DNA of 64,000 bases from Berberis thunbergii (lineage: Eukaryota; Streptophyta; Magnoliopsida; Ranunculales; Berberidaceae), in contig QNQO01000540.1 in the NCBI GenBank assembly GCA_003290165.1, forward strand, positions 186,001 through 250,000, read 5' to 3'. Shown here in pieces: positions 13,322-25,460 of this stretch. The notes beneath the pieces are model-generated. The model saw only the letters and a list, made by a program, of their open reading frames with translations. It was not told the DNA's origin and did not search any database. A program made the position numbers and the translations under genes. The first letter of the stretch is position 1. Each line of letters begins with the position of its first letter.

Positions 13322-16195
13322 TTAGCCCGTTGCAACGACCCTTCTCAAGCCTGGATAAGGGAGGAGGGTTGGTGTTAGGCCCGTGATAGCCAACTGCAAA
13401 AAATCCGTCACATCCCTTTTCACGGATTTTGGTTTAAAAAGAATAATGCATAAAGTTAAGGCGTCCCCCGTTGTAAGCGACGTGCTACACCTATACTCGG
13501 GTGTAGTGACAAATGAGCAAGGTCGCTAAATGGGCAGTCAACTGTAGTGTTAAATATGCAAGGGTTGTCGCACCAACTTTTCTATTCTGGAACAGATGAA
13601 ACTAGGAATGGGGTAAGAATAGTAATAGATAAAGTTTTTAAGGATATGGTAGTTGACATTAAGAGGCTTGGGGATAGAATCATAAGTATTAAATTAGTTT
13701 ACCAACTAGGGATAGTGCATGTTATTAGCACATATGCACCTCAAGGGAGTTTAGACGAGAAGACCAATAAGGGTTTATGGGACTCTTTAGATGAGTTAGT
13801 TCATGAAATCCCCTCTTCTGATAAGGTTTTCCTAGGTGGGGATTTGAATGGACATCCTGGTAAGGATAGTGTTGGGTATGAGAAGGTTCATGGAGGTCAA
13901 GGCTTTGGGGATCGAAATACTTTGGGGGGTTTCTATTCTAGATTTTATTTTAGTTAACGATGTTGCGATCGTAAATAATTTTTATAAGAAAAGGGAAAAT
14001 CACTTGGTTACATTTGCAAGTGGGCGTAATAGAAGTCAAATTGATTATTTTCTTGTTAGGAGATACGATATAAGAAAATTGTAAAGTTATACCAGGGGAT
14101 TGTCTACAAACCAACATAGATTGCTTGTCCTAATAAGATTTTGTGTGACCAGTCAGTTATAGAGGGTTGGGAAAATCTAGAACCAAATGATAGGATTAGT
14201 AGCACAAATATTTTTGAGCATTTGGTGAACCTAATAAGAAGATGGGAGAAGGAAGAATTAGGAGAAGCCAAAGGAGGAGGTGGATATGATAAGGAAACAT
14301 GGTGGTAGAATGTTGATTGGCAACAAGCCATTATGGAAAAGAGAAATGCTTTAAGGAGTGGCAAAGAGATAGATTTCTAAAGTCTTGTGAGATCTACAAG
14401 CAAGCTAATAGGTTGAGTAGTAAAGCAGTAGGGAAAGCTAAAAAGAGAGCATGTGATGATCTATATAATGGGCTAGGTATAAATGAAGGAGATAAGAATA
14501 CCTTTAAGATAGCTAAAGTGAGATAAGAAAAACTCGGGACTTCAATCATGTTAAGTGTGTTAAGCATGAGGATGGAAGAGTTCTAATGCAGGATAAATAT
14601 ATTTTAGATAGATGGAGGGGATTACTTTTGGAACCTAGTCAATGAAAGACATGTAGGTAAGTTAAACTTGAAGGGGTATGCTTCACAGGAAGGGATGCAT
14701 CGTGTGTTCCATCACAAGTTAGTGCCAAAGAAAAAAAAACTTTATAAAGAATGAAGACAGGGAAGGCAATTAAACCAGATGATATACTAATTGAAGCGTG
14801 GAAATGTTTGGGAGAAGTTGGGATTCAATGGCTAATTAGGCTCTTTAATAAGATTTTGAAAACTAGAAAATGCGAGATTCGTGGAGGCACAACATTGTGA
14901 TACCAATTTATTAGAACAATGAGGATATTCAGAACTGCTCAAAATATAGAGGGATAAAGCTTATGAGTCATACAATGAAACTTTGGGAGAGAGTCATAGA
15001 GAGAACTTAAGAGTTTAAACACTGTTGCAGAGAATCAATTTGGATCTATGTCGGGTAGGTCTACTGCAGTAGCCATCTTCTTACTTAGGAAAATTACAGA
15101 AACATATCAAGAAGAATGTAAGATTTGGTATATGGTTTTTATTGATTTTGAAAAAGCCAACAATAGAGTCCCCAGAGAGTTAATTTGGTGTGTGTTTGGA
15201 AGGAAGAAAGTGTCTCAATGATATGTTGATATCATTAAGGATATGTATGAAGGGCTTGTAACAAGTGTTCACTCAAACAACGAGATGTCCAGTGAATTTT
15301 CAGTATCAATATGACTACATCATGGGTCGACCATAAGTCCATACCTCTTTGTTTTTGTCATGGATGAGTTAACGAGACATCTTCAAGAATATGTACTTTG
15401 GTGCATGTTGTTTGTAGATGATATTGTCTAAATTGATGATACTAGTGAAGGTTTTGGTAAAAAATTAGATAGGTGGCGGGAGGCATTTGAAAGTGAAGGT
15501 TTTAGAATTAGTCGTTCGAAGACAGAATATCTAGCGTGCAACTTTGGTGTGAATCATGAGGAATGAGTAATTCAATTGAGATCGAAGGCATAAAGGTTCC
15601 AGAGTGTGAGGTTTTTCGATATCTAAGATCTATAATTCAAAGGAATGGAGCTATTTGAGAAGAAGTAGACCATAGGATTAAAGTTGGTTGGAAGAAATGG
15701 AGAACAACGTCGAGAGTATTACGTGATAGAAAGATGTCTGCAAGATTAAAAGGAAATGCTATAAAATAGTTGTTTGACCAGCCATGCTCTACCGTTCAGA
15801 ATGTTGGACTATTACGAGACAATACATGCTACATGTATATGTTAAAATGGATGTATGGTAAAAATTGTAAGGATGAAATTGGGCATGAAAGAATTATGAG
15901 ATATTTTGGTGTAGTGCCCATAGAAGACAAAATTAGAAAAAGTAACGTGGTTTGGTCACGTGCATAGGAGACTAAGCACAACGCCCATTAGAAAAATGTC
16001 TAGATTGGCAAGTTGTTGGAGGGTATGGACGAAGGGGATGACCGTTGAAAATTTGGATGAAGGCGGTAAAGGAAGACATCACTGAGCTTGGATTAAGTAA
16101 GGATACGTAGAAAAACTACATTGCTTGGAAAATAAAAATAAGTGTAGCCAACCCCGAGAATATCAGGAATGGACTTTAATAATGATGATGAATTC
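13322..16195 (+). mobile_element. RTE-clade LINE, degenerate (copy A)
   Basis: Flanked by a perfect 15-bp target duplication, AAAGTCTTAAATAAC, at 13307-13321 and 16196-16210. The 5' leader (13322-13546) precedes an AP-endonuclease remnant (13547-14084). An RT remnant follows, with palm-like WYMVFIDFEKA (around 15127-15160), PRELIW, FVDDIV (around 15415-15428, the xxDD box), and a C-terminal tail GHVHRRLSTTPIRKM (around 15955-15995). The element ends in a short TAATGATGATGA-type tail as RTE elements do. Many in-frame stops. Copy A has a roughly 100-bp deletion near 14127 relative to copy B. Confidence 0.88.
13547..14084 (+). pseudogene. RTE endonuclease remnant (copy A), frameshifted
   Basis: Same protein as at 22413-22949, but a run of six G (five in copy B) near 13926-13931 adds one base. 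The frame therefore breaks after GFGDRNTLGG and continues in another frame as FILVNDVAIVNNF. Endonuclease motifs: RNGVRIVIDKVF, ISTYAPQ, FLGGDLNGHPGK and SQIDYFLVRR. Confidence 0.85.
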
Positions 16196-16494
16196 AAAGT
16201 CTTAAATAACCTTGAATTTATAAATTGAATAAATATATTTTAGAGATAATTTTGCACATAATTGTCAAAAGAAAGAGGTAGTTACTCTAGGCCCTCTTGG
16301 CTTTATAGATAATAGAGATACAATAACAATTTTTATGATGATTTTCTATTGAACCTCCCCCCCTCCTCTCCAAGCTAAAGTGAAGAAAAGCGGTTGTTTT
16401 TTTTTTTTTACCAAAGTGCAAAGTGTTTAAAATGTCCACTTTATATTGAAAAACTATTTGCTGCACATAATCTCTTCAAAACTTTAGTTTTGCA

Positions 16495-16609
16495 TTGTCA
16501 ATGTAGTATCAGCTCAGTGGTATGCCTGTGACAAATGGAATCACAGGTCCAGGGTTCGAACCTTGCCGACGGCATTTGGGTGGAAGGGTTAAGGGAATTA
16601 AAAAAAAAA
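16495..16609 (+). mobile_element. tRNA-derived SINE (copy A)
   Basis: About 115 bp with a pol III box A-like CAGCTCAGTGG (16510-16520) and a perfect box B GGTTCGAACC about 45 bp downstream, then a unique 3' body and a poly-A tail (16600-16609). The 11-bp target duplication TTAGTTTTGCA lies at 16484-16494; its partner is found only after the inserted Harbinger element, at 18081-18091. No cloverleaf can be drawn, so it is not a functional tRNA gene. Confidence 0.8.
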
Positions 16610-16613
16610 CTTA

Positions 16614-18080
16614 GGGGGTGGTATTCAATTACGAATTTTAATGGATTGTTAAGGATTTTAAAATCCCTTAAAATCAAGGGGTATTCAATTAAAGATTTAA
16701 AATAATACATGTAAATTTAGGGATATTCAAATATCGATTTTAAAGGATTGTTTTAAAATCCATCAAAATCAGGGGGTTTTCAATTCATGTTTTTCTAAAG
16801 TCCACCAAAATTAGGGGGAATTTAAAAAGTAGTGGATTTTAATGGATTTGTTAAAGTTGTGGATTCTGAAGGATTTGTGAGTGGAAAGTATATATAACAA
16901 GAGTTATTCCAAACCCAACCTTCCCCCATCATATTTCAAAGGATTTGTATTGGCTATTGTTAAATAACACCACCATTTCCGCGAAGGATGCCACCATCCC
17001 ATTTTTTTGTGATCTGCTGAATGACACCACCACTTTCCTTTCTCTTCTCTTTTCACAAGAGCAGCATCACATTGCCCCACAACTTTCGGCCACACCACCA
17101 TGCCCTACCACCACCCGCACTTCCTCTTCTCTTTTGTTATTGTTTTTCTTTTTCTTTTTCTTTGTCTTCTTCTTCTTCTCATTCTTTTCCTCTTATTTTC
17201 TCTTTTTCTTGTCCTCTCTTCATCTTTGTTTTTTGTTCTTTTTTTTCCTACTGATTTCTTCTTCTTTGACTATTTTTCTTATTTTTCTATTTTTTTTATC
17301 TTCTCTTCTTCTTTTCCCATTTTTTTTCTTCTTCGCTCTTGCTGAGGTTCCTACGAGTGGAGGTTCCCCACTTGCTAGAACCTTCGCAAGGGAAAAAAAA
17401 GAAGAAAAAATAGGATAAAAAGAAAAAAAAACGAAGAGAAAAAAAGTGGAGGAGGAAGAGAAACATAAGAAAAAAAGAAAATAATAGAGAAGAATAAGAG
17501 GTAAGGGGGAGGAAGTTGAGAATAAGAAGATGAAAATGGGTGGAGGTGGGATGAGAGGTGGCGGTGGTAATTGACGGAGAAAAAGAAGAAGAAGAGGAAG
17601 AGAGGGAGGATGAGGAGAGGTGGCGGTTGCGTGGTGGTGGTGATTGAAGAAGAAGAAGAAGAATGTAGGAGAGGTGGCAATGGCGGGGATGACAATTTGA
17701 AGTAAAATAGTTATTTGTATTACTTTTGGACCATCTTCAATGTATTTGATTTTTTTTATTTTGAAGTGAAATTCTCGTAACATACAGACAATTGTTTAAT
17801 TGATGTTTTGAGAGATGCTTTATGATTTGTGTTAGCATGGATAATAATGTAGGTGATGTTCTTTCATTGTTTCCTATGACTAATAACACATTTATAAAAA
17901 TCTATTGAATTTATAAGAGTCCATAGAAATCCATAACAAACCTTTATAAAATCTACAAAATCCAATCATTTAAAATCCATCAAAATCCAGTGGATTTTGT
18001 AAAATCATTTGAAACCTTTTAAAATTCACGAGATTTAAAATTCTTCAGTCCATTCAAATCCCGAATCGAATACTCCCACC
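16614..18080. mobile_element. PIF/Harbinger-type non-autonomous element (copy A)
   Basis: Flanked by TTA duplications (16611-16613, 18081-18083). Imperfect TIRs: GGGGGTGGTATTCAATTACG at the left and, on the other strand, GGTGGGAGTATTCGATTCGG at the right. Reiterated subterminal ATTTTAATGGATT/AAATCCATCAAAATCC blocks occupy both ends. TTA target, GTATTCAAT-type TIR and such subterminal repeats are typical of Harbinger MITE families. The middle is a pyrimidine/purine tract. No transposase or Myb-like ORF. Length 1467 bp. Confidence 0.82.
17090..17700. repeat. Long pyrimidine tract facing a purine tract (copy A)
   Basis: From 17100 to about 17340 the plus strand is almost pure TTC/CTT-type pyrimidine. 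After a ~50-bp mixed centre it becomes nearly pure GAA/GGA purine to about 17700. The two halves are roughly complementary, so the block forms an imperfect foldback. Apparent long ORFs across it encode Phe/Ser/Leu runs and are artefacts of simple sequence. Confidence 0.9.
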
Positions 18081-18371
18081 TTAGTTTTGCACTTCATTTA
18101 TTCTTTGTGTGTAGTTTCTAGAACAAGAAGAAGCTAAGTTTATTTTTAACCTTTAGAGTTTGGTCAATCGGTTTATAAGGGAAGTTACAACAACATACAC
18201 ACCCAATAGGGTTGTGCGAGTTTTATACAAATTGCAGATGTGAAGTAACGTTAAGGCCTATAGGTATTGTTTACATTATAGGCATTGTTTACATTATATA
18301 AATAAATATATATATTTACAAAATTTTCCTATTAACACCCTCCAAACACACACACACTTTTCTAATACGTG

Positions 18372-18600
18372 CCTCCTTTAACCAAGCTAAAGCGAAGAAA
18401 TTCGTAGTTTTTTTCTAAAGCACAAAGTGTTTAAGACAACCACTTTATGTCGAAAAACAATTCCTTGCACAAAATCTCTTAAAAACCTAAATTTCATACT
18501 TCGTTTCTTCTTTGCGAATAGATTTCAAAAGAAGAGGCGAAAATTTTCAACCTTGATAGTTTGATCAATCCTTTTAAAAGGGAAGGGTAAAATGGTCTTT
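18372..18600. repeat. Diverged second copy of a ~230-bp repeat whose first copy is split by SINE plus Harbinger
   Basis: The segment starting CAAGCTAAAGCGAAG matches 16362-16494 joined to 18091-18190 (CAAGCTAAAGTGAAG...), sharing blocks such as CAAAGTGTTTAA, CCACTTTAT, AATCTCTT and TTTGATCAATCC/TTTGGTCAATCG. The intact copy shows what the interrupted one looked like before insertion. In copy B the corresponding segments are 25342-25460/27073-27172 and 27222-27450. Confidence 0.75.
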
Positions 18601-19790
18601 TTATTAATTGAGAACGTGCAATTGGGTTTTAGGGACTATTTAGCAATTGAAGATTCATGCAATGCCCAAATTCCTTGGGCATTTACAATTTTTTATACTT
18701 TTAGTTACTTTTAACTCGGGGTTTATAAAGGAACACCCAACTCACAATTTTTTTTTGAGAAAAACATGATTTTAACAAAATTTTTGAAAAACAACCTAAC
18801 TTCTTATCATGACTATTTTACCCTTTGGAGGCAGAGGAGGTGGTGTCCCATTTGTGCGGACCCAACTCCATAAGGGAGTAAGGGGCCAGAGCTGGCCACA
18901 TTCCGGTGCTTAGAGATGTTACCTGCCAAAATTCAGTGACTAGAATGATAATTTGCCCAATTTAATTAAAAGAACAAAATAGAATTATGATTTTTTACAA
19001 GATAAAGTCAACTTCAACGGGGTAAAATCCAAAAAAAAATGTTTAAACAAGATTTGTTTTTGTGTATAATTGGTTTTAAATCAAGTTCAAATAAAAAAAT
19101 TAAGTTGAAACTAAATTTTCCCAAAAAACAATTTTGAATTGGGGCTCTAGCCCAATTTAAAGAAGGCAACGAGGCGGATTTGGAAAAATTTGTCCCCGTT
19201 AGCCAAGGATTGCTGATTCTCGTATCCGCCCCAATTAACTGATAATTTTTTTTAAATCATTCCCGCCCCGTCACAGATGGAGGATATCCACCCCGCCCCG
19301 ATTAACCCTCCGCGAACAATTTCTCACTCAAAATTTCCAACACAAAAACAGATGACTCCTGATATGATCCGATTTAACACCAATAAAAGCTCCATTAAAA
19401 AATCTCCACAATCAGCCGGTGTTAGATCAATATTAACATGAACTCCAGACAATCCAAAACCACTAATTTCCCATCATTAGACACAAAACTCTCAACCTTG
19501 AATGTCAATTTCTTCACCAAAATCAGAACCCCACACTCACAAATGGATCAATAAGTGGCAAGACCCCACAATCTAGTAATAAAAACTAAATCTTGAAAAT
19601 ACTCAATGTTCAATCAGATCTGAAAATCTCAAATGGTTCTAAGAATAACACAAATCCCAGAACTCCATATGAGAAAATCAACAAAACGAGGGCTAGATAT
19701 TCATAGAGATGAAGAGATAAATAACCCCATTTATTGAAAATTGATGAAATGGAGATGGGAGGGTAGTGGTGGTTCACGATTCAAACAAGA
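18600..19790. other. Unassigned sequence of the duplicated unit (copy B: 27450-28590)
   Basis: No ORF or terminal repeat recognised. A C-rich stretch with reiterated CCCGCCCCG / CCGCCCC (19225-19310) resembles subterminal motifs of hAT-type elements, but no ends or target duplication could be defined. Confidence 0.35.
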
Positions 19791-20040
19791 AGTTGAGAAG
19801 GAAGATGGATAGATGACCGGCCAGTGGTGGTTGTCGATTTGATAAAAGAAGGGGAATGGACTGAAAATAATAAAGGGGGAAAAGGAAGAGATGGTGGTGG
19901 TTGTCAATTTGAGCAAAGATAGATGGGAATGGACTGAGAAGAAGAAGAAAAAGAATGGGGGAATACGGAGAGGTGGCCAACCAGTGTGGTTGTTGATTTG
20001 AGTAAAAGATGGGGAATGTACTGAGAAGAAGAATAACATA
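19790..20040. repeat. Degenerate G-rich minisatellite, three units (copy A; copy B 28590-28850)
   Basis: Units of roughly 75-100 bp carry GTGGTTGTCGATTTGA, GTGGTTGTCAATTTGA and GTGGTTGTTGATTTGA, each followed by a GGGGAATGGACTGA-like block and a purine run. Reverse-strand frames (Pro/Ser/Phe-rich) across it are simple-sequence artefacts. Confidence 0.75.
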
Positions 20041-20497
20041 CGGTGTCAGTGGGCGCTGGGTTAGTGGTGGCCTGGTGGTGTTGTGGAGTGGCAAGGCGAG
20101 GTGAGGGGTTGTCCGTGTGAAAAAGACAAGAAATGAACTGATGAATATGGATAGATTTTAGGGTTTTATTTTACAAGGGTATTTTAAAAATAACCTATAT
20201 AATCCGATAACCGAGCCGAATTTGTGACGAAAATAATTTAGATCCCAAAAATCCGTTAAGCCAATCCATTGAGAACCCTAGCTTAATTCAATGTACTTGT
20301 ACTCTTAAACTGTGATCACTCAGGTAGGTTATATATGCTAGAGGTTCAAGGTGTTGTTGCACATTATAAATGCAATCGAATCATTCCAGCGAAAGTGGTC
20401 GTGAGTTCTTTGTGAAGTTTAGGAACAATAAAAAAAGGGTTTTGTAAGCTTATCTTTCTTTGCTCAAAGAATAGCAAAAGATTGTTTAGGGGTGGTG

Positions 20498-21940
20498 TGA
20501 TAAACACCCAAAACATTGAGTTTTATGCCTCATTTATCACTTTATTAGTCTCTAATTATGCTTAAAATTAATTAAATGTCTCTATTTGTCTTGAATCTGA
20601 TTATTGTCATAATTTTTGTAGGAAATCGAGAAATGTGCAAAATTTGAGACGATTCTACCATAAATTTGCATGACTATGAGCAATTAGAGAAATTATGAAA
20701 TCAATGAAATGTACAAAATTCGAGGCATTTGGGCATGTTCGTGGCACATGTGGATCAAGAGTTTCATTCTAAGACCAATATTATGGAAGTTAACATTTGA
20801 TTCCAATTAGTGGTGATTTATGATGGATAAATGTGGCAAGTTTCAAGAAAAGAACTTCAATTGTGGAGCATGCAATTATAAAGACAAATAAAACATCAAC
20901 CCAAAGCATATTCCAAGGATCAAATCAAATAATATTCCATTACCTTGAGTTTTGTCTCATGTATCTACCTCCAATTAGGACTGCATTGATGTATCTATCC
21001 CTAATTATGACTCTCTTGATTTTATATGATATGATTTGGAGTATAATAAATGGATTTGTAGGATTTTCCTGTTTCTAGCTTGGAGTATAACACTATAAAT
21101 AGGCTCTCAAACTCTTGGAGATAAGACATCCAATAAATCCAATAGATTTAGTTATTTTTCACACATCTTTCTCTTATATCTAACATAGTTTATATTAGTT
21201 TTCTTTCTTTCGTTGAATTTAATAAAAGTTAATATTTTTATATGCATTAGTTGTTTTTTAATTTAATTAGTTTACTTCCTCATCTACCTTTCTAGTTCTA
21301 CTCTTAGATTATTTCATCACAATGACAATGGTAGGCTAAGTATCTCATCTCAAGGAGAGAGATGAAACCTACTTGAGTGATGTAGAAATTATTTTAACAC
21401 AAAAAAATATTAAAAGCGAATTTTCTTTTATAGTTCAACCAATTAATCTAAGTTGTCAAAGCGAAAGATGGAGAGCAAAGGATTATGCGAAATGACGATA
21501 TGGACTTGAAAACAAGAATTATATATATAATTTTTGTAGTTCTTCAATTCTTCATAAACTATAACCATTCATTGAAAAATCGCCATCAAAAGAGAGTGGA
21601 TTAATAATGGTTAAGGAGCCTTTTTTTCATCGAAAGATGTAAGTGAAATTCTATCTTAGAAAAGAATTTTCTTTTGAGCATTGGTCTTGAATTAAAAATT
21701 AAAGAAATTTGTGCAAGTGTTCAAAAAAAATATTACAAAAATGTGTTAAATTAATCTCTACAAAGCTAAGAAGTGGATTCTCCAATCCTTGAGACCTTTC
21801 TTTTAATTGGTAAATTAGTTTTGGAATTTTCATCCTCAATTTTGAATCAAAGTTTGTTTTAAAAAAATAAAATAAAAATCATTTTCTATTCTCCAATTCT
21901 TATTTTCCTTATTTCCACCAATTCTTAATTTTATTTTATT
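20498..21940 (+). repeat. Athila-type LTR, truncated (copy B)
   Basis: Starts TGATAAACACCC, preceded by the same PPT and 160 bp of internal sequence as copy A. It is the duplicate of 11662-13075, not an independent insertion, and retains about 20 bp of LTR sequence (TTTTCCTTATTTCCACC region) lost in copy A. Confidence 0.8.
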
Positions 21941-22187
21941 TTATTTTAAAAGTCTTATTTGATGTATCATCAAATTCTATGGAGCTCTTTTAATAGCTAA
22001 ATTAAATTAATTCTCTCAAGGATGTGGAGGTTGTGGATGAGAAAATGGTAGAAGTGATTATGCCTGAAAAAACCATGATACCCTTGCTCCAAGGCTATAT
22101 TTTAATATGAATGTAAAATAAACATCTAAATATTTGCGATTAAGTTGTTCAAAAAATTAAAGTACTTAATTAAAAGTCTTAAATAAC

Positions 22188-25161
22188 TTCGCCCGTTGCA
22201 ACGACCCTTCTCAAGCCTGGATAAGGGAGGAGGGTTGGTGTTAGGCTCGTGATAGCCAACTGCAAAAAATCCGTCACATCCCTTTTCACGGATTTTGGTT
22301 TAAAAAGAATAATGCATAAAGTTAAGGCATCCCCCATTGTAAGCGACGTGCTACACCTATACTCGGGTGTAGTGACAAATGAGCAAGGTCGCTAAAGGGG
22401 CAACCAACTGTAGTGTTAAATATGCAAAGGTTGTCGCACCAACTTTTCTATTCTGGAACAGATGAAACTAGGAATGGGGTGAGAATAGTGATAGATAAAG
22501 TTTTTAAGGATATGGTAGTTGACATTAAGAGGCTTGGGGATAGAATCATAAGTATTAAATTAGTTTACCAACTAGGGATAGTGCATGTTATTAGCACATA
22601 TGCACCTCAAGTGAGTTTAGACGAGAAGACCAATAAGGGTTTATGGGACTCTTTAGATGAGTTAGTTAGTGAAATCCCCTCTTCTGATAAGGTTTTCCTA
22701 GGTGGGGATTTGAATGGACATCCTGGTAAGGATAGTGTTGGGTATGAGAAGGTTCATGGAGGTCAAGGCTTTGGGGATCGAAATACTTTGGGGGTTTCTA
22801 TTCTAGATTTTATTTTAGTTAACGATGTTGCGATCGTAAATAATTTTTATAAGAAAAGGGAAAATCACTTGGTTGCATTTGCAAGTGGGCGTAATAGAAG
22901 TCAAATTGATTATTTTCTTGTTAGGAGATACGATATAAGAAAATTGTAAGGTTATACCAGGGGATTGTCTACAAACCAACATAGATTGCTTGTCCTCAAT
23001 TTTTGTCTTAAGAGTAGGAGGCGTATTGCTAAAGGACAAGTTAGATCGAACATTAAGTGGTGGACTTTACAAAGAGATGTGTGCTAGAAATTTAGAAAGA
23101 AGATTTTGTGTGACCAGTCAGTTATAGAGGGTTGGGAAAATCTAGAACCAAATGATAGGATTAGTAGCACAAATATTTTTGAGCATTTGGTGAACCTAAT
23201 AAGAAGATGGGAGAAGGAAGAATTAGGAGAAGCCAAAGGAGGAGGTGGATATGATAAGGAAACATGGTGGTAGAATGTTGATTGGCAACAAGCCATTATG
23301 GAAAAGAGAAATGCTTTAAGGAGTGGCAAAGAGATAGATTTCTAAAGTCTTGTGAGATCTACAAGCAAGCTAATAGGTTGAGTAGTAAAGCAGTAGGGAA
23401 AGCTAAAAAGAGAGCATGTGATGATCTATATAATGGGCTAAGTATAAATGAAGGAGATAAGAATACCTTTAAGATAGCTAAAGTGAGATAACGAAAAACT
23501 CGGGACTTCAGTCATGTTAAGTGTGTTAAGCATGAGGATGGAAGAGTTCTAATGCAGGATAAATATATTTTAGATAGATGGAGGGGATTACTTTTGGAAC
23601 CTAGTCAATGAAAGACATGTAGGTAAGTTAAACTTGAAGGGGTATGCTTCACAGGAAGGGATGCATCGTGTGTTCCATCACAAGTTAGTGCCAAAGAAAA
23701 AAAAACTTTATAAGGAATGAAGACAAGGAAGGCAATTAAACCAGATGATATACTAATTGAAGCGTGGAAATGTCTGGGAGAAGTTGTGATTCAATGGCTA
23801 ATTAGGCTCTTTAATAGGATTTTGAAAACTAGAAAATGCGAGATTCGTGGAGGCACAACATTGTGATACCAATTTATTAGAACAATGAGGATATTCAGAA
23901 CTGCTCAAAATATAGAGGGATAAAGCTTATGAGTCATACAATGAAACTTTGGGAGAGAGTCATAGAGAGAACTTAAGAGTTTAAACACTGTTGCAGAGAA
24001 TCAATTTGGATCTATGTCGGGTAGGTCTACTGCGGTAGCCATCTTCTTACTTAGGAAAATTACAGAAACATATCAAGAAGAATGTAAGATTTGGTATATG
24101 GTTTTTATTGATTTTGATAAAGCCAACAATAGAGTCCCCATAGAGTTAATTTGGTGTGTGTTTGGAAGGAAGAAAGTGTCTCAATGATATGTTGATATCA
24201 TTAAGGATGTGTATGAAGGGGTTGTAACAAGTGTTCACTCAATCAACGAGATGTCCAACGAATTTCCAGTATCAATATGACTACATCATGGGTCGACCAT
24301 AAGTCCATACCTCTTTGTTTTTGTCATGGATGAGTTAACGAGACATCTTCAAGAATATGTACTTTGGTGCATGTTGTTTGTAGATGATATTGTCTAAATT
24401 GATGATACTAGTGAAGGTTTTGGTCAAAAATTAGATAGGTGGCGGGAGGCATTTGAAAGTGAAGGTTTTAGAATTAGTCGTTCGAAGAGAGAATATCTAG
24501 TGTGTAACTTTGGTGTGAATCATGAGGAATGAGTAATTTAATTGAGATCGAAGGCATAAAGGTTCCAGAGTGTGAGGTTTTTCGATATCTAAGATCTATA
24601 ATTCAAAGGAATTGGACTATTTGAGAAGAAGTAGACCATAGGATTAAAGTTGGTTGGAAGAAATGGATAACAACGTCGAGAGTATTACGTGATAGAAAGA
24701 TGTCTGCAAGATTAAAAGGAAATGCTATAAAATAGTTGTTTGACCAGCCATGCTCTACCGTTCAGAATGTTGGACTATTACGAGACAATACATGCTACAT
24801 GTATATGTTAAAATGGATGTATGGTAAAAATTGTAAGGATGAAATTGGGCATGAAAGAATTATGAGATATTTTGGTGTAGCGCCCATAGAAGACAAAATT
24901 AGAAAAAGTAACGTGGTTTGGTCACGTGCAAAGGAGACTAAGCACAACGCCCATTAGAAAAATGTCTAGATTGGCAAGTTGTTGGAGGGTATGGACGAAG
25001 GGGATGACCGTTGAAAATTTGGATGAAGGCGGTAAAGGAAGACATCACTGAGCTTGGATTAAGTAAGGATACGTAGAAAAACTGCATTGCTTGGAAAATA
25101 AAAATAAGTGTAGCCAACCCCGAGAATATCAGGAATGGACTTTAATAATGATGATGAATTC
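22188..25161 (+). mobile_element. RTE-clade LINE, degenerate (copy B)
   Basis: Target duplication AAAGTCTTAAATAAC at 22173-22187 and 25162-25176, identical to copy A because the element was duplicated with its flanks. It retains the segment 22996-23100 deleted in copy A. The RT region from about 23730 to 24960 carries stops in every frame, including a TAA right after the FVDDIV box at about 24397 and TGA codons around 24187 and 24280. Confidence 0.88.
22413..22949 (+). pseudogene. RTE apurinic endonuclease domain, open frame of 178 codons (copy B)
   Basis: The longest uninterrupted RTE frame in the window. It reads RNGVRIVIDKVFKD, VISTYAPQ, VFLGGDLNGHPGK (the GDxN catalytic block), HGGQGFGDRN and SQIDYFLVRR (the conserved D/H-end block), i.e. 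the endonuclease that nicks target DNA for target-primed reverse transcription. The first third of the domain, with the N-terminal asparagine/glutamate residues, is missing or out of frame and the protein stops before RT, so this is a relic. The family assignment is clear from the GGDLNGH and SQIDYFLVRR motifs. Confidence 0.85.
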
Positions 25162-25460
25162 AAAGTCTTAAATAACCTTGAATTTATAAATTGAATAAAT
25201 ATATTTTAGAGTTAATTTTGCACATAATTGTCAAAAGAAAGAGGTAGTTACTCTAGGCCCTCTTGGCTTTATAGATAATAGAGATACAATAACAATTTTT
25301 ATGATGATTTTCTATTGAACCTCCCCCCTCCTCTCCAAGCTAAAGTGAAGAAAAGCGGTTGTTTTTTTTTTTTTTACCAAAGTGCAAAGTGTTTAAAATG
25401 TCCACTTTATATTGAAAAACTATTTGCTGCACATAATCTCTTCAAAACTTTAGTTTTGCA

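Larger units (their letters stand above)
11498..20337. repeat. Tandem segmental duplication, copy A (8.8 kb)
   Basis: It begins ATGCTAGAGGTTC at 11498 and ends GGTTATATATGC at 20338, where the same start sequence recurs. Copy B (20338-29128) repeats the whole content in the same order and orientation with only scattered substitutions. Private indels: copy A lacks about 100 bp inside the RTE element (present in B at about 22996-23100) and has an extra G at about 13930; it keeps about 160 bp at 18200-18350 and about 50 bp near 19385-19435 that B lacks. Breakpoints share ATGC microhomology. Confidence 0.95.

Noticed and set aside
16510..16563. Possible functional tRNA gene
   Set aside because: Box A and box B are present but no acceptor stem or cloverleaf pairs, and a poly-A tail and target duplication identify a SINE.
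16945..17418. Long Phe/Leu/Ser-rich frames (also 25753-26378 and the reverse-strand Pro/Ser frames)
   Set aside because: They are produced by pyrimidine/purine simple sequence inside a Harbinger element and have no domain or family signature.
19225..20290. A further hAT element defined by CCCGCCCCG motifs
   Set aside because: No terminal inverted repeats or 8-bp target duplication could be found around it.
11662..20498. The LTRs at 11662 and 20498 as a pair bounding one retrotransposon
   Set aside because: The second is simply the first carried along by the 8.8-kb tandem duplication, with identical upstream PPT and identical downstream nested insertions.
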